A stretch of 64,000 nucleotides of DNA from an uncultured Flavobacteriaceae bacterium (GCA_938011315.1 CALLUG010000022.1:1-64000); one strand, 5' to 3'; positions 18,669-28,689 are shown, counted from the stretch's first letter. Notes: generated from the letters alone by a model not told the origin. Program-made: numbers and translations.

Positions 18669-19367
18669 ATGAGTTTAAAACGAGAAATTATTACAACATC
18701 CGATGGTTCTAAAACCATACAAATTAAAGATTGGGACGAACAATACCATTCCAAACACGGTGCCATTCAAGAAGCCAAGCATGTGTTTATTAAACAAGGG
18801 CTAACACACTATGTAAACAATCTTCCCTTAATCGAAAAAGAAACCAATAAAATTTCTATTTTAGAAATTGGTTTTGGCACAGGGCTTAACGCCTTTATAA
18901 CTCTTATAGAGTCGCTCTCTTATAAATTAAACATAAATTACGTTGGCATTGAAGCTTACCCTGTTTGTAAAGGCGAGTTAGAAGCCTTAAACTATTCCGA
19001 ATTAATTTCACCAAAGCACAGTCAATTATTTAAGCAATTACACACTTCAAATTGGAATGAACCAAGCATTATATCCTCAAACTTTAAGCTCACTAAGCAA
19101 AAACAATTATTTTTTGATATTAGTGCTAATAATGATTTTAATATAATTTACTTTGATGCTTTTGGCCCTAGAGTACAGCCCAAACTATGGACAGAAGTGA
19201 TGTTTAAAAAAATGTATAAAGCCTTAAAAAACAAAGGCGTATTAGTAACTTATTCTGCAAAGGGAAGCGTGCGTCGTGCGATGCAAAGTGTAGGTTTTGT
19301 TGTAGAACGGCTAGAAGGGCCACCGGGAAAACGTGAAATGCTTCGTGCCACTAAAATTGAACATTAA
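18669..19367 (+). CDS. mnmD: tRNA 5-methylaminomethyl-2-thiouridine methyltransferase, stand-alone MnmD
   Basis: 232 residues. Methylates the wobble uridine modification nm5s2U to mnm5s2U, using SAM. The SAM site is LEIGFGTGLNAF, followed by YVGIEAYP and the catalytic-face segment IIYFDAFGPRVQPKLWT, characteristic of the DUF752/MnmD domain. Enterobacteria fuse this domain to MnmC1; here it stands alone, as is usual in Bacteroidota. The last residues (GPPGKREMLRA) are the conserved C-terminal motif. It lies 3 bases upstream of the epimerase gene, so both are probably cotranscribed. Confidence 0.9.
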   Translation: MSLKREIITTSDGSKTIQIKDWDEQYHSKHGAIQEAKHVFIKQGLTHYVNNLPLIEKETNKISILEIGFGTGLNAFITLIESLSYKLNINYVGIEAYPVCKGELEALNYSELISPKHSQLFKQLHTSNWNEPSIISSNFKLTKQKQLFFDISANNDFNIIYFDAFGPRVQPKLWTEVMFKKMYKALKNKGVLVTYSAKGSVRRAMQSVGFVVERLEGPPGKREMLRATKIEH

Positions 19368-19370
19368 ATA

Positions 19371-20276
19371 ATGAAAATACTTATTACAGGAGCAACAGGT
19401 CTAGTAGGAAAAGCTATTGTAAAGCAATGTGAATCACAAGATATTTCTGTGCATTACCTAACAACAAGTAAGGCTAAAATTAAGACCGAAAAAAACTATA
19501 AAGGATTTTATTGGAATCCAACTATAGGTGAGATTGACCTTAATTGTTTTAAAGATGTTGATGGTATTATAAGTCTTGCAGGCGCTAGCATTGCAAAACG
19601 ATGGACTAAAGCCTACAAAAAAGAGCTTATTGATAGCAGAGTAAAAGGTCTAGAGTTGCTAAAAACAACTATTGAAAAACATAATATTGAGATACAGCAA
19701 TTAGTTTCTGCTAGTGCTATTGGTATTTACCCGCACTCTTTGTCTCAGCATTATTACGAAACAGAGCAAAATGTATCAAATAGTTTTTTAGGAAATGTGG
19801 TAAAAGAATGGGAAAAAGCAGCCGACTTGTTTACCACTCTACAAGTAAAAGTCACAAAAGTACGAGTGGGTCTAGTGCTAGACAATAACGAAGGCGCATT
19901 TCCTAAAATTGTAAATCCAACACGATATGGTTTAGGCGCTGCCTTTGGCAACGGTACGCAGTGGCAGTCTTGGATTCATATTAAAGATGTTGCTACACTA
20001 TTCTTACACTGTATTTCGCAACGCTTAGACGGCGTGTACAATGCCGTTTCTCCAAGTCCAATAACAAACAATGAGTTAACTAGCAGTGTTGCAAAACATT
20101 TAAAAAAATCGCTATTGCTACCCAATGTCCCTAAGGTAATAATGCGTATGCTACTAGGGGAAATGCACATACTCTTGTTTGAAAGCCAAAAAGTAAGCTC
20201 TAAAAAAATAGAAGCTACCAATTTTAAATTTGAATATGATACTATTGATAAAGCTATAAATGACTTGCTAAAATAA
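19371..20276 (+). CDS. TIGR01777-type SDR family NAD(P)-dependent epimerase
   Basis: 301 residues of an extended short-chain dehydrogenase. The NAD(P)-binding motif GATGLVG is at residues 7-13. GIISLAGASIAKRWT, SASAIGIYP and WQSWIHIKDVA are hallmarks of the TIGR01777/YfcH group. The C-terminal DUF1731-like segment includes LLGEMHILLFESQKV. The substrate of this family is not established. The TAA stop at 20274-20276 is the first three bases of an inverted-repeat element (see repeat at 20274). Confidence 0.88.
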   Translation: MKILITGATGLVGKAIVKQCESQDISVHYLTTSKAKIKTEKNYKGFYWNPTIGEIDLNCFKDVDGIISLAGASIAKRWTKAYKKELIDSRVKGLELLKTTIEKHNIEIQQLVSASAIGIYPHSLSQHYYETEQNVSNSFLGNVVKEWEKAADLFTTLQVKVTKVRVGLVLDNNEGAFPKIVNPTRYGLGAAFGNGTQWQSWIHIKDVATLFLHCISQRLDGVYNAVSPSPITNNELTSSVAKHLKKSLLLPNVPKVIMRMLLGEMHILLFESQKVSSKKIEATNFKFEYDTIDKAINDLLK

Positions 20277-20312
20277 CACCAATTATTACTCATATTAAAT
20301 AACAATTGGCAT
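20274..20312. repeat. Minimal copy of the TAACACCAATTAT / ATAACAATTGG inverted-repeat element
   Basis: TAACACCAATTATTA is joined almost directly to CTCATATTAAATAACAATTGGCAT. The right part matches the right ends of the longer copies at 53426-53532 and 54016-54179, and the left part matches the left end of the 54016 copy. It looks like an element that has lost its interior. Its first three bases are the stop codon of the epimerase gene. Confidence 0.65.
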
Positions 20313-20323
20313 AATCACTTAAT

Positions 20324-20360
20324 AAAAAAAGCTCCTAAAATTATTATAGAAGCTTTTTTT
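20324..20360. terminator. Bidirectional terminator between the epimerase gene and tRNA-Arg
   Basis: AAAAAAAGCT at 20324-20333 pairs with AGCTTTTTTT at 20351-20360. It can end the plus-strand mnmD-epimerase transcript and the minus-strand transcript leaving tRNA-Arg and the dcw cluster. Confidence 0.75.
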
Positions 20361-20368
20361 GTTTATCG

Positions 20369-20442
20369 TGACCTCGGAGGGATTCAAACCCCCAACCCTC
20401 AGAGCCGAAATCTGATGCGCTATTCAGTTGCGCCACGAGGCC
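20369..20442 (-). tRNA. tRNA-Arg, anticodon UCG
   Basis: 74 bases that fold as a full cloverleaf. The acceptor stem is GGCCTCG with CGAGGTC, including one G-U pair; the discriminator is A and the CCA is not encoded. The anticodon stem TCAGA/TCTGA encloses the loop TTTCGGC, giving anticodon TCG. The T arm is GGGGG TTTGAAT CCCTC. It begins 31 bases after the yqeY stop on the same strand, so it may be processed from the end of the dcw transcript or have its own promoter. Confidence 0.95.
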
Positions 20443-20473
20443 TGTTGTTGTTTTTATAAAAGAATACTACTAT

Positions 20474-20923
20474 TTAGCCTAGCTTTTCTTTTACTAATTT
20501 AGAAATTGTTTTTCCGTCTGTTTTTCCTGCCAATACTTTACTTACAATCCCCATAACTTTGCCCATATCCTTCATACTTTCTGCACCCGTGTCTGCTATT
20601 GTTTGGCTCACTACTTTGCCAACTTCTTCTTCGCTTAAAGCTTCTGGCAAAAACTGGCTTACAATTTTTGCTTCTGCTAGTTCTGGTTCTGCTAAATCTT
20701 GTCGTCCTTGTTCTATGTATATAGCGGCACTATCTTTACGTTGTTTTAATTGTTTTTGAAGAATTTTTAATTCTTGACTTTCTGTTAATTCGCCTGAAGT
20801 ACCGTTAGCTGTTTTTTCTAACAGAATTGCCGATTTTATAGACCTCAACGCCGTTAATGCTGTTTGATCTTTTGCTTTCATCGCAACTTTCATTGCTGTC
20901 ATTAAATCACTCTGTAAACTCAT
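20474..20923 (-). CDS. GatB/YqeY domain-containing protein
   Basis: 149 residues, matching the stand-alone YqeY family. LQSDLMTAMKVAMKAKD, LRSIKSAI and the C-terminal MGKVMGIVSKVLAGKTDGKTISKLVKE are its typical segments. The fold is the tail domain of GatB, which handles mischarged tRNA, but the free-standing protein has no proven amidotransferase role. It follows ftsZ by 49 bases as the last protein gene of the dcw cluster. Confidence 0.9.
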   Translation of the reverse strand: MSLQSDLMTAMKVAMKAKDQTALTALRSIKSAILLEKTANGTSGELTESQELKILQKQLKQRKDSAAIYIEQGRQDLAEPELAEAKIVSQFLPEALSEEEVGKVVSQTIADTGAESMKDMGKVMGIVSKVLAGKTDGKTISKLVKEKLG

Positions 20924-20972
20924 TTTGAAAATGCTTGGTTTAAACTACGAATATATTATATTAATTTTTAAA

Positions 20973-22898
20973 TTAATCTACATTATCATGCAAAAAAGAA
21001 TTGTTTTCTCTTAGCTGTACGTCGTCATTATCATCTGTTGTAACAGATAGTCTTGAAATTTCTGTTGCTTCTGAGGAGTGTTTAGCTTCGTTTAAGTCGA
21101 CACCTTGTCGCTTATATGCAGGTTCTTTTTCTATGTCGTCAATTTTTGCATTATTAAATTTATAATTAAATTCTTTCATGCGTAACCGCCTTTGGTCTGC
21201 TCTCTCTTTTAGCACTTTAGATATTGAGCTATTCATGGGGTCCAATTCTTGATCTTCTTTTTCAGTTTCTGTTTTAGGAGTGTCATCAACAGTTTTTCTT
21301 TCAAAAACCATATTTTCGTCAGCTTCGATTATAAGTTCTTGTGTGGCTAACTGTTCTTTGGGCTTATTGTGATCTGTTGTAGGGCAATCGTCATCTAAAC
21401 TGTATTTTTTTTCTCCTTGTTCGTTTATTTCTGTAATAGGGACAAGCTCTGTATAATCGTTAACAGGAAGGTTTTTAATATCATCATTTAGGTCAAACGA
21501 CACTTTTTCTTCCTCCTCTTCTATTTTTTTAGCAGGCGCTATTGGTAAATCAAAAGTTAAGGTTGTTTGCTCTTCTTTTGCTATAGGCTCGTCAGTTTCA
21601 GGGTTATTGGAAACGTCATTGATAATGAGATCGTTTGTTTTTGCATTGTTAAAGATAATGTCTTCGTATTGTATTTCAATATTTCTAATGGCTTCAGTCA
21701 TGCTAATTAAGTCCATTTCTGGAGTGTCATTATCATCATTTAATACATGAATAATCTTAGGGTCTTTTTTATCTACTATTGTTTTATCTGTTACCGTCCT
21801 TGGTGTCGTTGTAGTAATTTCTTGCTCTGGGCTTAAGGTTTGTTTTGCTAAGGAAGTATCGTCTGTAAGTGAGTGGATTACTTTTTTTGTTTCGGTATTA
21901 GTAATTTCGTCTTGTTGATCTACATCAAAGCCTGTAGCGATAATAGTTACTGATATGGATTCTTCTAGGCTATCATCTTCTCCTACGCCCATAATAATAT
22001 TTGCTCCGTATCCTGCTTCTGTTTGAATATGGTCATTAATTTCCCCTATCTCGTCGATAGTAATTTCTTGTGAACCAGAGACAATGAGCAATAGTACATT
22101 TTTGGCTCCTGTAATTTTATTATCATTTAGCAACGGAGAGTCTAAGGCTTTCATAATTGCATCTTGAGCACGGTTAGATCCTGAAGCTGTTGAGGCTCCC
22201 ATAATAGCGGTTCCGCTATTGCTGAGTACTGTTTTGGCGTCTCTTAAATCTATATTTTGTGTATAGTGATGCGTAATAACTTCTGCAATACCTTTTGAGG
22301 CTGTTGCAAGGACTTCGTCTGCCTTAGAGAATCCTGCTTTAAAGCCAAGATTACCATATACTTCTCTTAGTTTGTTATTGTTTATCACAACCAACGAATC
22401 TACGTGAGCGCGTAGCGTTTCTACACCTATTGCTGCTTGTTGGTTACGTATTTTCCCTTCAAACAAAAATGGCATGGTTACAATACCTACGGTTAGGATA
22501 TCCAATTCTTTTGCTATTCGTGCAATAACGGGGGCTGCGCCTGTGCCGGTCCCGCCACCCATTCCTGCGGTAATGAATATCATTTTTGTATTGGTATTTA
22601 ACAGTTGTTTTATTTCGTCTAGGCTCTCTACTGCGGCTTGTTCTCCAATTTCCGGATTTGCTCCTGCTCCTAATCCTTCGGTAAGGTTTACGCCTAGTTG
22701 TATTTTATTGGGTACACCGCTATTTTGTAGGGCTTGGGCATCGGTATTGCATATTACAAAATCTACACCTTTAATCCCTTGCCTAAACATATGGTTAATA
22801 GCATTACTCCCGCCACCGCCAACGCCAATCACTTTTATGACATTAGATTTGTTTTTAGGTAAATCGAAGGTAATTCCAAAATCGTTATTGCTGCTCAT
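20973..22898 (-). CDS. ftsZ: Cell division GTPase FtsZ with long C-terminal linker
   Basis: The tubulin homologue that forms the division ring. The GTP-binding signature GGGTGTG is at residues 114-120, and the T7-loop region is intact. The conserved core ends at about residue 330. The following 300 or so residues are a poorly conserved, acidic, threonine-rich linker ending in a short tail (NNSFLHDNVD), which is likely the FtsA-binding peptide. The total of 641 residues is nearly twice the E. coli protein, but long forms are normal in Flavobacteriia. It lies 44 bases after ftsA. Confidence 0.98.
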   Translation of the reverse strand: MSSNNDFGITFDLPKNKSNVIKVIGVGGGGSNAINHMFRQGIKGVDFVICNTDAQALQNSGVPNKIQLGVNLTEGLGAGANPEIGEQAAVESLDEIKQLLNTNTKMIFITAGMGGGTGTGAAPVIARIAKELDILTVGIVTMPFLFEGKIRNQQAAIGVETLRAHVDSLVVINNNKLREVYGNLGFKAGFSKADEVLATASKGIAEVITHHYTQNIDLRDAKTVLSNSGTAIMGASTASGSNRAQDAIMKALDSPLLNDNKITGAKNVLLLIVSGSQEITIDEIGEINDHIQTEAGYGANIIMGVGEDDSLEESISVTIIATGFDVDQQDEITNTETKKVIHSLTDDTSLAKQTLSPEQEITTTTPRTVTDKTIVDKKDPKIIHVLNDDNDTPEMDLISMTEAIRNIEIQYEDIIFNNAKTNDLIINDVSNNPETDEPIAKEEQTTLTFDLPIAPAKKIEEEEEKVSFDLNDDIKNLPVNDYTELVPITEINEQGEKKYSLDDDCPTTDHNKPKEQLATQELIIEADENMVFERKTVDDTPKTETEKEDQELDPMNSSISKVLKERADQRRLRMKEFNYKFNNAKIDDIEKEPAYKRQGVDLNEAKHSSEATEISRLSVTTDDNDDVQLRENNSFLHDNVD

Positions 22899-22942
22899 AA
22901 GATTTTTTACTTTTTAATCTGTTATGTGTTTTATAATGAAAC

Positions 22943-24265
22943 TTACTCTGCGTTATCTAAAAAATCCTTAACACGGTGGGTAAGTTTATCTAAAAATGAT
23001 TTTCTTTCTTTTGTTTGTTTAACAGGATTTTCCTGAGTAACATTAGTATCTGTTGTATTGTTTATTGTTGTTTCGCTAACTTGTTTTTCTTGCGTATTTT
23101 TCTCTTTGGTTGCAATATCATCCATAACTAAACCAACGGCAGTAGCGTATAGTGGGCTTGTGATTTCTTGATCGCTATCACCTGCTAAATGCTCGTTAGG
23201 GTAGCCTACCCTTGTATCCATGCCTGTAATGTACTCTACTAATTGTTTTAAATGCTTTAATTGGCTACCGCCTCCAGTAAGTACAATTCCTGCAATTAGT
23301 TTTTTCTTTTGTTCTTCGTGACCGTAATTTTTAATTTCTACATATACCTGCTCTATAATTTCTACAATACGCGCATGTATAATTTTTGATAAATTTTTTA
23401 AGGTAATTTCCTTTGGTTCTCGGCCTCTTAAGCCTGGAATAGAAACAATTTCGTTATCTTTATTTTCTCCTGGCCATGCCGAGCCAAATTTGATTTTTAA
23501 CAACTCGGCTTGTTTTTCTATAATGGAGCAACCTTCCTTAATATCTTCGGTAATAACATTACCCCCAAAAGGGATAACGGCGGTATGTCTAATAATATCG
23601 TCTCTAAATATGGCTAAATCTGTTGTTCCGCCACCTATGTCTATTAGGGCTACTCCTGCTTCTTTCTCTTCTTGGCTTAGTACAGCGTTTGCAGAGGCTA
23701 AGGGTTCTAGGGTAATTCCTTCTAAATCTAACCCTGCACTTTTTACGCAGCGACCAATATTTCTAATTGATGGAACTTGCCCGACCACCACATGGAAATT
23801 GGCTTCTAACCTGCCACCGTACATCCCAATGGGTTCTTTAATTTCTGCTTGACCATCTACTTTGTATTCTTGTGGGAGTACATGAATAATTTCTTCTCCT
23901 GGAAGCATCACTAATTTATGAACTTGATTAATTAATCGTTCTATATCGTCTTCATCAATTACTAAGTCTGAGTTAGGTCGGGTAATGTAATCGCTGTGTT
24001 GTAAGCTTCTTATGTGTTGTCCTGCAATTCCTACAGTAACCCTTTCAATTTTTTGTCCTGAGGTCGTTTCTGCTTCTTGAACGGCTTGTTGTATCGATTG
24101 GATTGTTTGTGTAATATTATTAACCACACCTCGGTGTACACCAAGGCTTTTGGATTTACCAATACCAAGAATTTCTGCTTTAGCATATTCATTTTTTCGT
24201 CCAATCATTGCCACTATTTTTGTGGTGCCTATGTCCAATCCTACCGAAATATTGTTACTCTCCAT
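22943..24265 (-). CDS. ftsA: Cell division protein FtsA
   Basis: An actin-like ATPase that anchors FtsZ to the membrane. VGLDIGTTKIVAMIGR is the phosphate-1 loop, and ALIDIGGGTTDLAIF is phosphate 2. The SHS2/1C domain lies between, and the C-terminal KERKSFLDKLTHRVKDFLDN is the amphipathic membrane helix. I use the ATG at 24265 (440 residues, MESNNISVGLD), four bases after the ftsQ stop. An upstream in-frame ATG at 24301 would add 12 unconserved residues inside ftsQ. Confidence 0.96.
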   Translation of the reverse strand: MESNNISVGLDIGTTKIVAMIGRKNEYAKAEILGIGKSKSLGVHRGVVNNITQTIQSIQQAVQEAETTSGQKIERVTVGIAGQHIRSLQHSDYITRPNSDLVIDEDDIERLINQVHKLVMLPGEEIIHVLPQEYKVDGQAEIKEPIGMYGGRLEANFHVVVGQVPSIRNIGRCVKSAGLDLEGITLEPLASANAVLSQEEKEAGVALIDIGGGTTDLAIFRDDIIRHTAVIPFGGNVITEDIKEGCSIIEKQAELLKIKFGSAWPGENKDNEIVSIPGLRGREPKEITLKNLSKIIHARIVEIIEQVYVEIKNYGHEEQKKKLIAGIVLTGGGSQLKHLKQLVEYITGMDTRVGYPNEHLAGDSDQEITSPLYATAVGLVMDDIATKEKNTQEKQVSETTINNTTDTNVTQENPVKQTKERKSFLDKLTHRVKDFLDNAE

Positions 24266-24269
24266 TAGT

Positions 24270-24995
24270 TTACTTTTTTGTACACACAACTTGATTTTCA
24301 AATTGTAAATTCACTTTACTATAGCTATTTAACGACTTATCTTTTTTTGCTTTTTGATAAAACGCTTTTAGGTTATTTATTTTTTTATCTAAGGTTTCTA
24401 AATTTCCTATTAAAATTTCAAAATCGTATAATCTAGGTTTTAAAATAATCGTTTTATTTTTTTCTTGACGAATTTCAATAATATGTGTTTTTAAAAACGC
24501 ATCGTTATAAATTTTGTTTGCAATTACTGTTATATTTTTTAAATTATTTTTATCTATAATCCCTGTTGCTAAAGGAACTCTAGCGCTGTGGTTTTTAGAC
24601 AAAGGCATTTGCAAGCCATCTTCATCTATGTAATAAGACGTTGTACCGCTTACTCTTACTATTGGTTTTTTTTGAACGATATCTGCTTTAATTTCCCCAT
24701 TAATACTAAGGGAAACGTTTGCTGTTTTTATCATTGGATTAGATTTTAACCGCTGTTCTAATCTATTCAAATCTAAAGTTTCTTTAGCCACTCTCGGAGT
24801 ATCGTTCTTATTTTGTATTAACAATTTATTAACCGTTGTTTGACTAATAAATAAGTTTTCTTGACCATAAAAATTAACTACAATATCTGGTGATATTATC
24901 CTAGAGTTATTTCGGTTTGATGAAAACGAAAACAAGCCTCCTACCAGTAGTAGCAAACTTCCTGCTTTTATGTAATTCCAATTAATCTGCCGCAT
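24270..24995 (-). CDS. ftsQ: Cell division protein FtsQ
   Basis: 241 residues. A short cytoplasmic N-terminus, one membrane helix at about 10-25, then the periplasmic part with a POTRA-like beta domain (residues about 35-110) and the FtsQ domain (SARVPLATGII, VIANKIYND, RLYDFEILIGN). It links early and late divisome proteins. Its start lies inside the 3' end of murC (14-base overlap). The identification rests on both the sequence pattern and its place between murC and ftsA. Confidence 0.93.
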   Translation of the reverse strand: MRQINWNYIKAGSLLLLVGGLFSFSSNRNNSRIISPDIVVNFYGQENLFISQTTVNKLLIQNKNDTPRVAKETLDLNRLEQRLKSNPMIKTANVSLSINGEIKADIVQKKPIVRVSGTTSYYIDEDGLQMPLSKNHSARVPLATGIIDKNNLKNITVIANKIYNDAFLKTHIIEIRQEKNKTIILKPRLYDFEILIGNLETLDKKINNLKAFYQKAKKDKSLNSYSKVNLQFENQVVCTKK

Positions 24996-26334
24996 TTAAT
25001 TGTTCTTTAATTGAGCTTACCAATTCTCCTATATCACCTGCACCAAGAGTGATAATTACCTTGGCTTTACTTTTTTGTATTTCTGAAACAATGTTTGTTT
25101 TAGAAATTAATTTTTTATTTACGCTATGTATTTTATCTAACAACCACTGCGATGTAATGCCCTTGATAGGAGCCTCCCTTGCAGGGTAGATGTCTAACAA
25201 TAAAACGGTATCAAATTTAGATAGGCTTTCAGCAAATTGTTCTGCAAAATCTTTGGTACGACTATATAAGTGTGGTTGAAAAACAACTAACACTTCTGTA
25301 TTGGGATACATTTCTGATACAGCTTGGTGTACGGCATTAATTTCTTCTGGGTGGTGTGCATAATCGTCTATAAACACTAGCTCATCTGTTTTAATTTGAT
25401 AGGTGAATCGCCGTTTAACGCCCCTATATGATGCTAATGCTTTAGCAAGGGCATTGGGTAAGCAGCCAAACTCTATTGCCATCGCTATCGCAATTAACGC
25501 GTTTGATAAGTTGTGCCGACCAGGCAGACTAAACATAAAATCTTTATGGTATGTTGTAGGGGTTTTTATATCAAATAGGTAGCTCCCATTTTGTATTCTA
25601 ATGTTTGTTGCTGAGTAATCGGCATCGGCATCTACAGCATAAGTAATTCCAGAGAGAGGTAAGCCTTTTTTTATAAACAATTTGCCTTTAGGCTTTAGTT
25701 GTTTAGAAAAGGTTATGAATGATTTTTGTAATGTTTCGGCTGTTTTGTAGATGTCTAAATGATCGGCATCCATAGACGTAATGCAAGCATAGTCTGGCGA
25801 TAAGGCTAAAAACGATCTGTCAAACTCATCGGCTTCTACTACAGAAACTTTAGAGCCTTGAAGGATGAGGTTTGAATTGTAATTTTCTGAAATCCCCCCC
25901 AAAAAAGCAGTCATCTCCACTGCACATTCTTTAAGTAAATGACCCAAAATACTTGTTGTGGTTGTTTTGCCATGCGTTCCTGCTACAGCTAGACAAATTG
26001 TATGTTTTGTAATTATTCCTAATACCTCCGAGCGTTTTAAAACAGTAAAGTTTTTTTCTTGAAAATACAATAGCTCATTGTGAGTTCTAGGCACTGCAGG
26101 GGTATATACAATTAAGGTTGTTTTTGGATTTAAAAAACAAGATGCAATTTGCTTAACATCGTCGTTAAAGTGAATTGAAATCCCTAAAGTTTCTAAATCG
26201 TTGGTTATAGCCGTTTTGGTTTTATCATAACCAGCCACTTGTTTATTATTGGCTACAAAATAACGTGCTAATGCACTCATGCCGATACCGCCAATACCTA
26301 CAAAATAAACGTTATGAATGTTGCTTAAAGTCAT
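24982..26334 (-). CDS. murC: UDP-N-acetylmuramate--L-alanine ligase
   Basis: Adds L-alanine to UDP-MurNAc in the cytoplasm, using ATP. VGIGGIGMSALARYF at residues about 11-25 is the N-terminal UDP-binding motif, GTHGKTTTTSILG the ATP loop, and DDYAHHPEEI the conserved Mur ligase motif. At 450 residues it is of normal length. It sits 25 bases after murG and overlaps ftsQ by 14 bases. Confidence 0.98.
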   Translation of the reverse strand: MTLSNIHNVYFVGIGGIGMSALARYFVANNKQVAGYDKTKTAITNDLETLGISIHFNDDVKQIASCFLNPKTTLIVYTPAVPRTHNELLYFQEKNFTVLKRSEVLGIITKHTICLAVAGTHGKTTTTSILGHLLKECAVEMTAFLGGISENYNSNLILQGSKVSVVEADEFDRSFLALSPDYACITSMDADHLDIYKTAETLQKSFITFSKQLKPKGKLFIKKGLPLSGITYAVDADADYSATNIRIQNGSYLFDIKTPTTYHKDFMFSLPGRHNLSNALIAIAMAIEFGCLPNALAKALASYRGVKRRFTYQIKTDELVFIDDYAHHPEEINAVHQAVSEMYPNTEVLVVFQPHLYSRTKDFAEQFAESLSKFDTVLLLDIYPAREAPIKGITSQWLLDKIHSVNKKLISKTNIVSEIQKSKAKVIITLGAGDIGELVSSIKEQLNAAD

Positions 26335-26359
26335 AATAAAATTCTTGACACTATAATTA

Positions 26360-27454
26360 TTAATGTTTTAGAAGCTTTTCAACCTCATCAACAATATCTT
26401 TTGTAGCATTAACTAATGCTAATTTTTTAATGTTAACTCCTAACTGTTTTTGCTTTTCTTTTGAATTGATTAGTTCTGAAAATTTATTTTTAAAATCGGT
26501 TTCTAAATCGGTTTCTTTGATTAAAATTGCTGCATTTTTACTAACTATAGCATTAGCATTTTTGGTTTGATGATCTTCTGCAACATTAGGTGATGGGATA
26601 AACAATACAGGCTTACCAACAACACATAGCTCTGAAACTGAACTTGCCCCTGCCCTAGAGATAATAATGTCTGCCGCAGCATAGGCGGTGTCCATAGTGT
26701 CTAAAAATGAATGGACTTGAATATGATCTAAACTACTATATGTTTTGTACTCGTTGTAATAAAGTTTACCGCATTGCCAAATTAACTCTAGGTTTTGAGC
26801 CTCAAAAAAGGCGATGTTATCTTCAATTAATTGATTAATGCGTCTTGCGCCCAAACTACCCCCTAGTATTAATAATGTTTGTTTACTATGCTTTAGATTA
26901 AAATAATCTTTAGCACTAATTGTATTTTTGTTTACTGACAAAAAATCTTTACGCACTGGATTTCCTGTTTTTATTATTTTTTCTTTAGGAAAAAATTGTT
27001 CTAAACCATCGTAGGCTACGCAAATTGTGTTGGCAGTTTTAGAAAGAATTTTGTTGGTTATCCCAGGATAGGAATTTTGTTCTTGTATTAAACTAGGAAT
27101 TTTTTTTAAGGCTGCCATTTGTAGCAAAGGTCCGCTAGCAAATCCTCCTGTGCCAATAACAAGATTTGGAGTAAATTGCTTTAATAATCGTCTAGACTTA
27201 ATTAAGCTACTTAGCAGCTTAAAGGGAAAAATTATATTTTTTAGGCTAAGTTTTCGTTGAATTCCAGAGATCCACAGCCCTTCTATATTGTAACCTGCTT
27301 GTGGCACCTTTTCCATTTCCATCTTATTAAGCGCTCCAACAAATAAAAATTTTGTGTTTGGATAGCGCAATTTTATCTCGTTTGCAATAGCAATGGCAGG
27401 ATAAATATGCCCCCCTGTACCGCCTCCAGATAATATGATTTTGTAGTTGCTCAT
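26360..27454 (-). CDS. murG: Undecaprenyldiphospho-muramoylpentapeptide beta-N-acetylglucosaminyltransferase
   Basis: Converts lipid I to lipid II at the inner face of the membrane. The N-terminal glycine-rich loop [16 protein letters not shown] lies at residues about 9-24. The second conserved loop [11 protein letters not shown] and the UDP-GlcNAc site ([12 protein letters not shown]) are present. 364 residues. The start overlaps the ftsW stop by one base (TGATG), which implies translational coupling. Confidence 0.98.
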   Translation of the reverse strand: MSNYKIILSGGGTGGHIYPAIAIANEIKLRYPNTKFLFVGALNKMEMEKVPQAGYNIEGLWISGIQRKLSLKNIIFPFKLLSSLIKSRRLLKQFTPNLVIGTGGFASGPLLQMAALKKIPSLIQEQNSYPGITNKILSKTANTICVAYDGLEQFFPKEKIIKTGNPVRKDFLSVNKNTISAKDYFNLKHSKQTLLILGGSLGARRINQLIEDNIAFFEAQNLELIWQCGKLYYNEYKTYSSLDHIQVHSFLDTMDTAYAAADIIISRAGASSVSELCVVGKPVLFIPSPNVAEDHQTKNANAIVSKNAAILIKETDLETDFKNKFSELINSKEKQKQLGVNIKKLALVNATKDIVDEVEKLLKH

Positions 27455-28647
27455 CAGATTGTTTTTCTTAATATATCAAGGGGATCAGTAGCCTTATTTT
27501 CTTTTGTTATTTTTTGATGTTTTACACTTACACTTAGCACAATACCTATAGATAGGCAAGTCATCCAAATAGACGTTCCTCCGCTACTAATAAGAGGGAG
27601 TGTTTGCCCTGTTACAGGAAATATTTCTACAGCAACCCCCATGTTAACTAAGGCTTGAAAAATAATTGGTAAGCCTACTCCAACAGCCAAAAGTTTTCCA
27701 AAAAAAGTATTTGATTTTTGTGAAACGATTAGAATTCTAAATAGCAGCCATAGATATAATGAGATTAATACGACTGCACCTAACAAGCCATACTCCTCAA
27801 TAATAATAGCAAAAATAAAATCGGAAGAGGATTGTGGCAAAAAGTTTTTTTGTTTACTTTTTCCAGGGCCTAAACCTCGTATGCCTCCAGAGGCTATTGC
27901 AATTTTTGCTTTTTCTATTTGGTAATTTGCTTTTGTGTCCTTACCGTTCATAAAACTTTCTATCCTGCTAGTCCAAGTATCAATTCTGTTAGGCATAGCC
28001 TTAGGATATGCCTTGGCTAGTAAGATAAATAGCGCTAATGTTAATGCTCCTGTTAGTAAAATTAAGCCTATATACCGTTTTGGATAGCCTCCCAAAAAGA
28101 CTAATACAATAACCATAAAAAAGATAAGTGCTGCTGTAGAGAAGTTTGCAGGCAAAATACACCCTAAAACCAAAAATACAGGAGTCCATAACGGAAAAAT
28201 ACTTTCTCGAAACGTAATTTTCTTTGCCTTAATTTTTGATAAGTATCGCGCTACATACACCATTAATACAACCGAGGCTAAGGTAGAAGGCTGAAATGTA
28301 AACCCAATAAAAGGGATGCGAATCCAACGCCTTGCATTGGTTAAACTTTCTGAGTTATCGCCCTGAAACATCGTTAAAGCTAAAAGCAATAAGACTACAG
28401 GAATCATAATTATCGATAAGCCCCTAAAATAACGATACGGAATTTTATGGACACTATACATAATTATAAATCCTAAAAGTAGGTGAACAAAGTGTTTTAT
28501 AAAAAATGCAAAGGTATTACTACCACCACCAATATAAGCTAAGTTACTGGCAGCACTATACACAGGCAAAAAAGACACTATAGCTAACAAAGTTGCTATT
28601 GCCCATATTAATTTATCGCCTTTAATTTTTTTTAATACTATCGTCAT
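27454..28647 (-). CDS. ftsW: Lipid II polymerase FtsW (SEDS family)
   Basis: The septal peptidoglycan glycosyltransferase of the SEDS family, partner of FtsI. About ten membrane helices are visible, with the SEDS motif PLISSGGTS near the C-terminus and the conserved [23 protein letters not shown] loop in the middle third. I use the ATG at 28647 (397 residues, [15 protein letters not shown]). An upstream in-frame ATG at 28680 would add 11 unconserved residues. Confidence 0.96.
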   Translation of the reverse strand: MTIVLKKIKGDKLIWAIATLLAIVSFLPVYSAASNLAYIGGGSNTFAFFIKHFVHLLLGFIIMYSVHKIPYRYFRGLSIIMIPVVLLLLALTMFQGDNSESLTNARRWIRIPFIGFTFQPSTLASVVLMVYVARYLSKIKAKKITFRESIFPLWTPVFLVLGCILPANFSTAALIFFMVIVLVFLGGYPKRYIGLILLTGALTLALFILLAKAYPKAMPNRIDTWTSRIESFMNGKDTKANYQIEKAKIAIASGGIRGLGPGKSKQKNFLPQSSSDFIFAIIIEEYGLLGAVVLISLYLWLLFRILIVSQKSNTFFGKLLAVGVGLPIIFQALVNMGVAVEIFPVTGQTLPLISSGGTSIWMTCLSIGIVLSVSVKHQKITKENKATDPLDILRKTI

Positions 28648-28689
28648 ATTACAAAAACTAGATCTTAGCTCTAGATACACTATTATTTT

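Noticed and set aside
20369-20442. tRNA-Arg as an integration (att) site
   Set aside because: No integrase gene and no repeat of the tRNA 3' end is present in the flanking sequence.
22474-22917. 147-codon plus-strand ORF opposite ftsZ
   Set aside because: It is an antisense shadow of the conserved FtsZ coding region, with proline-rich translation and no recognisable domain.
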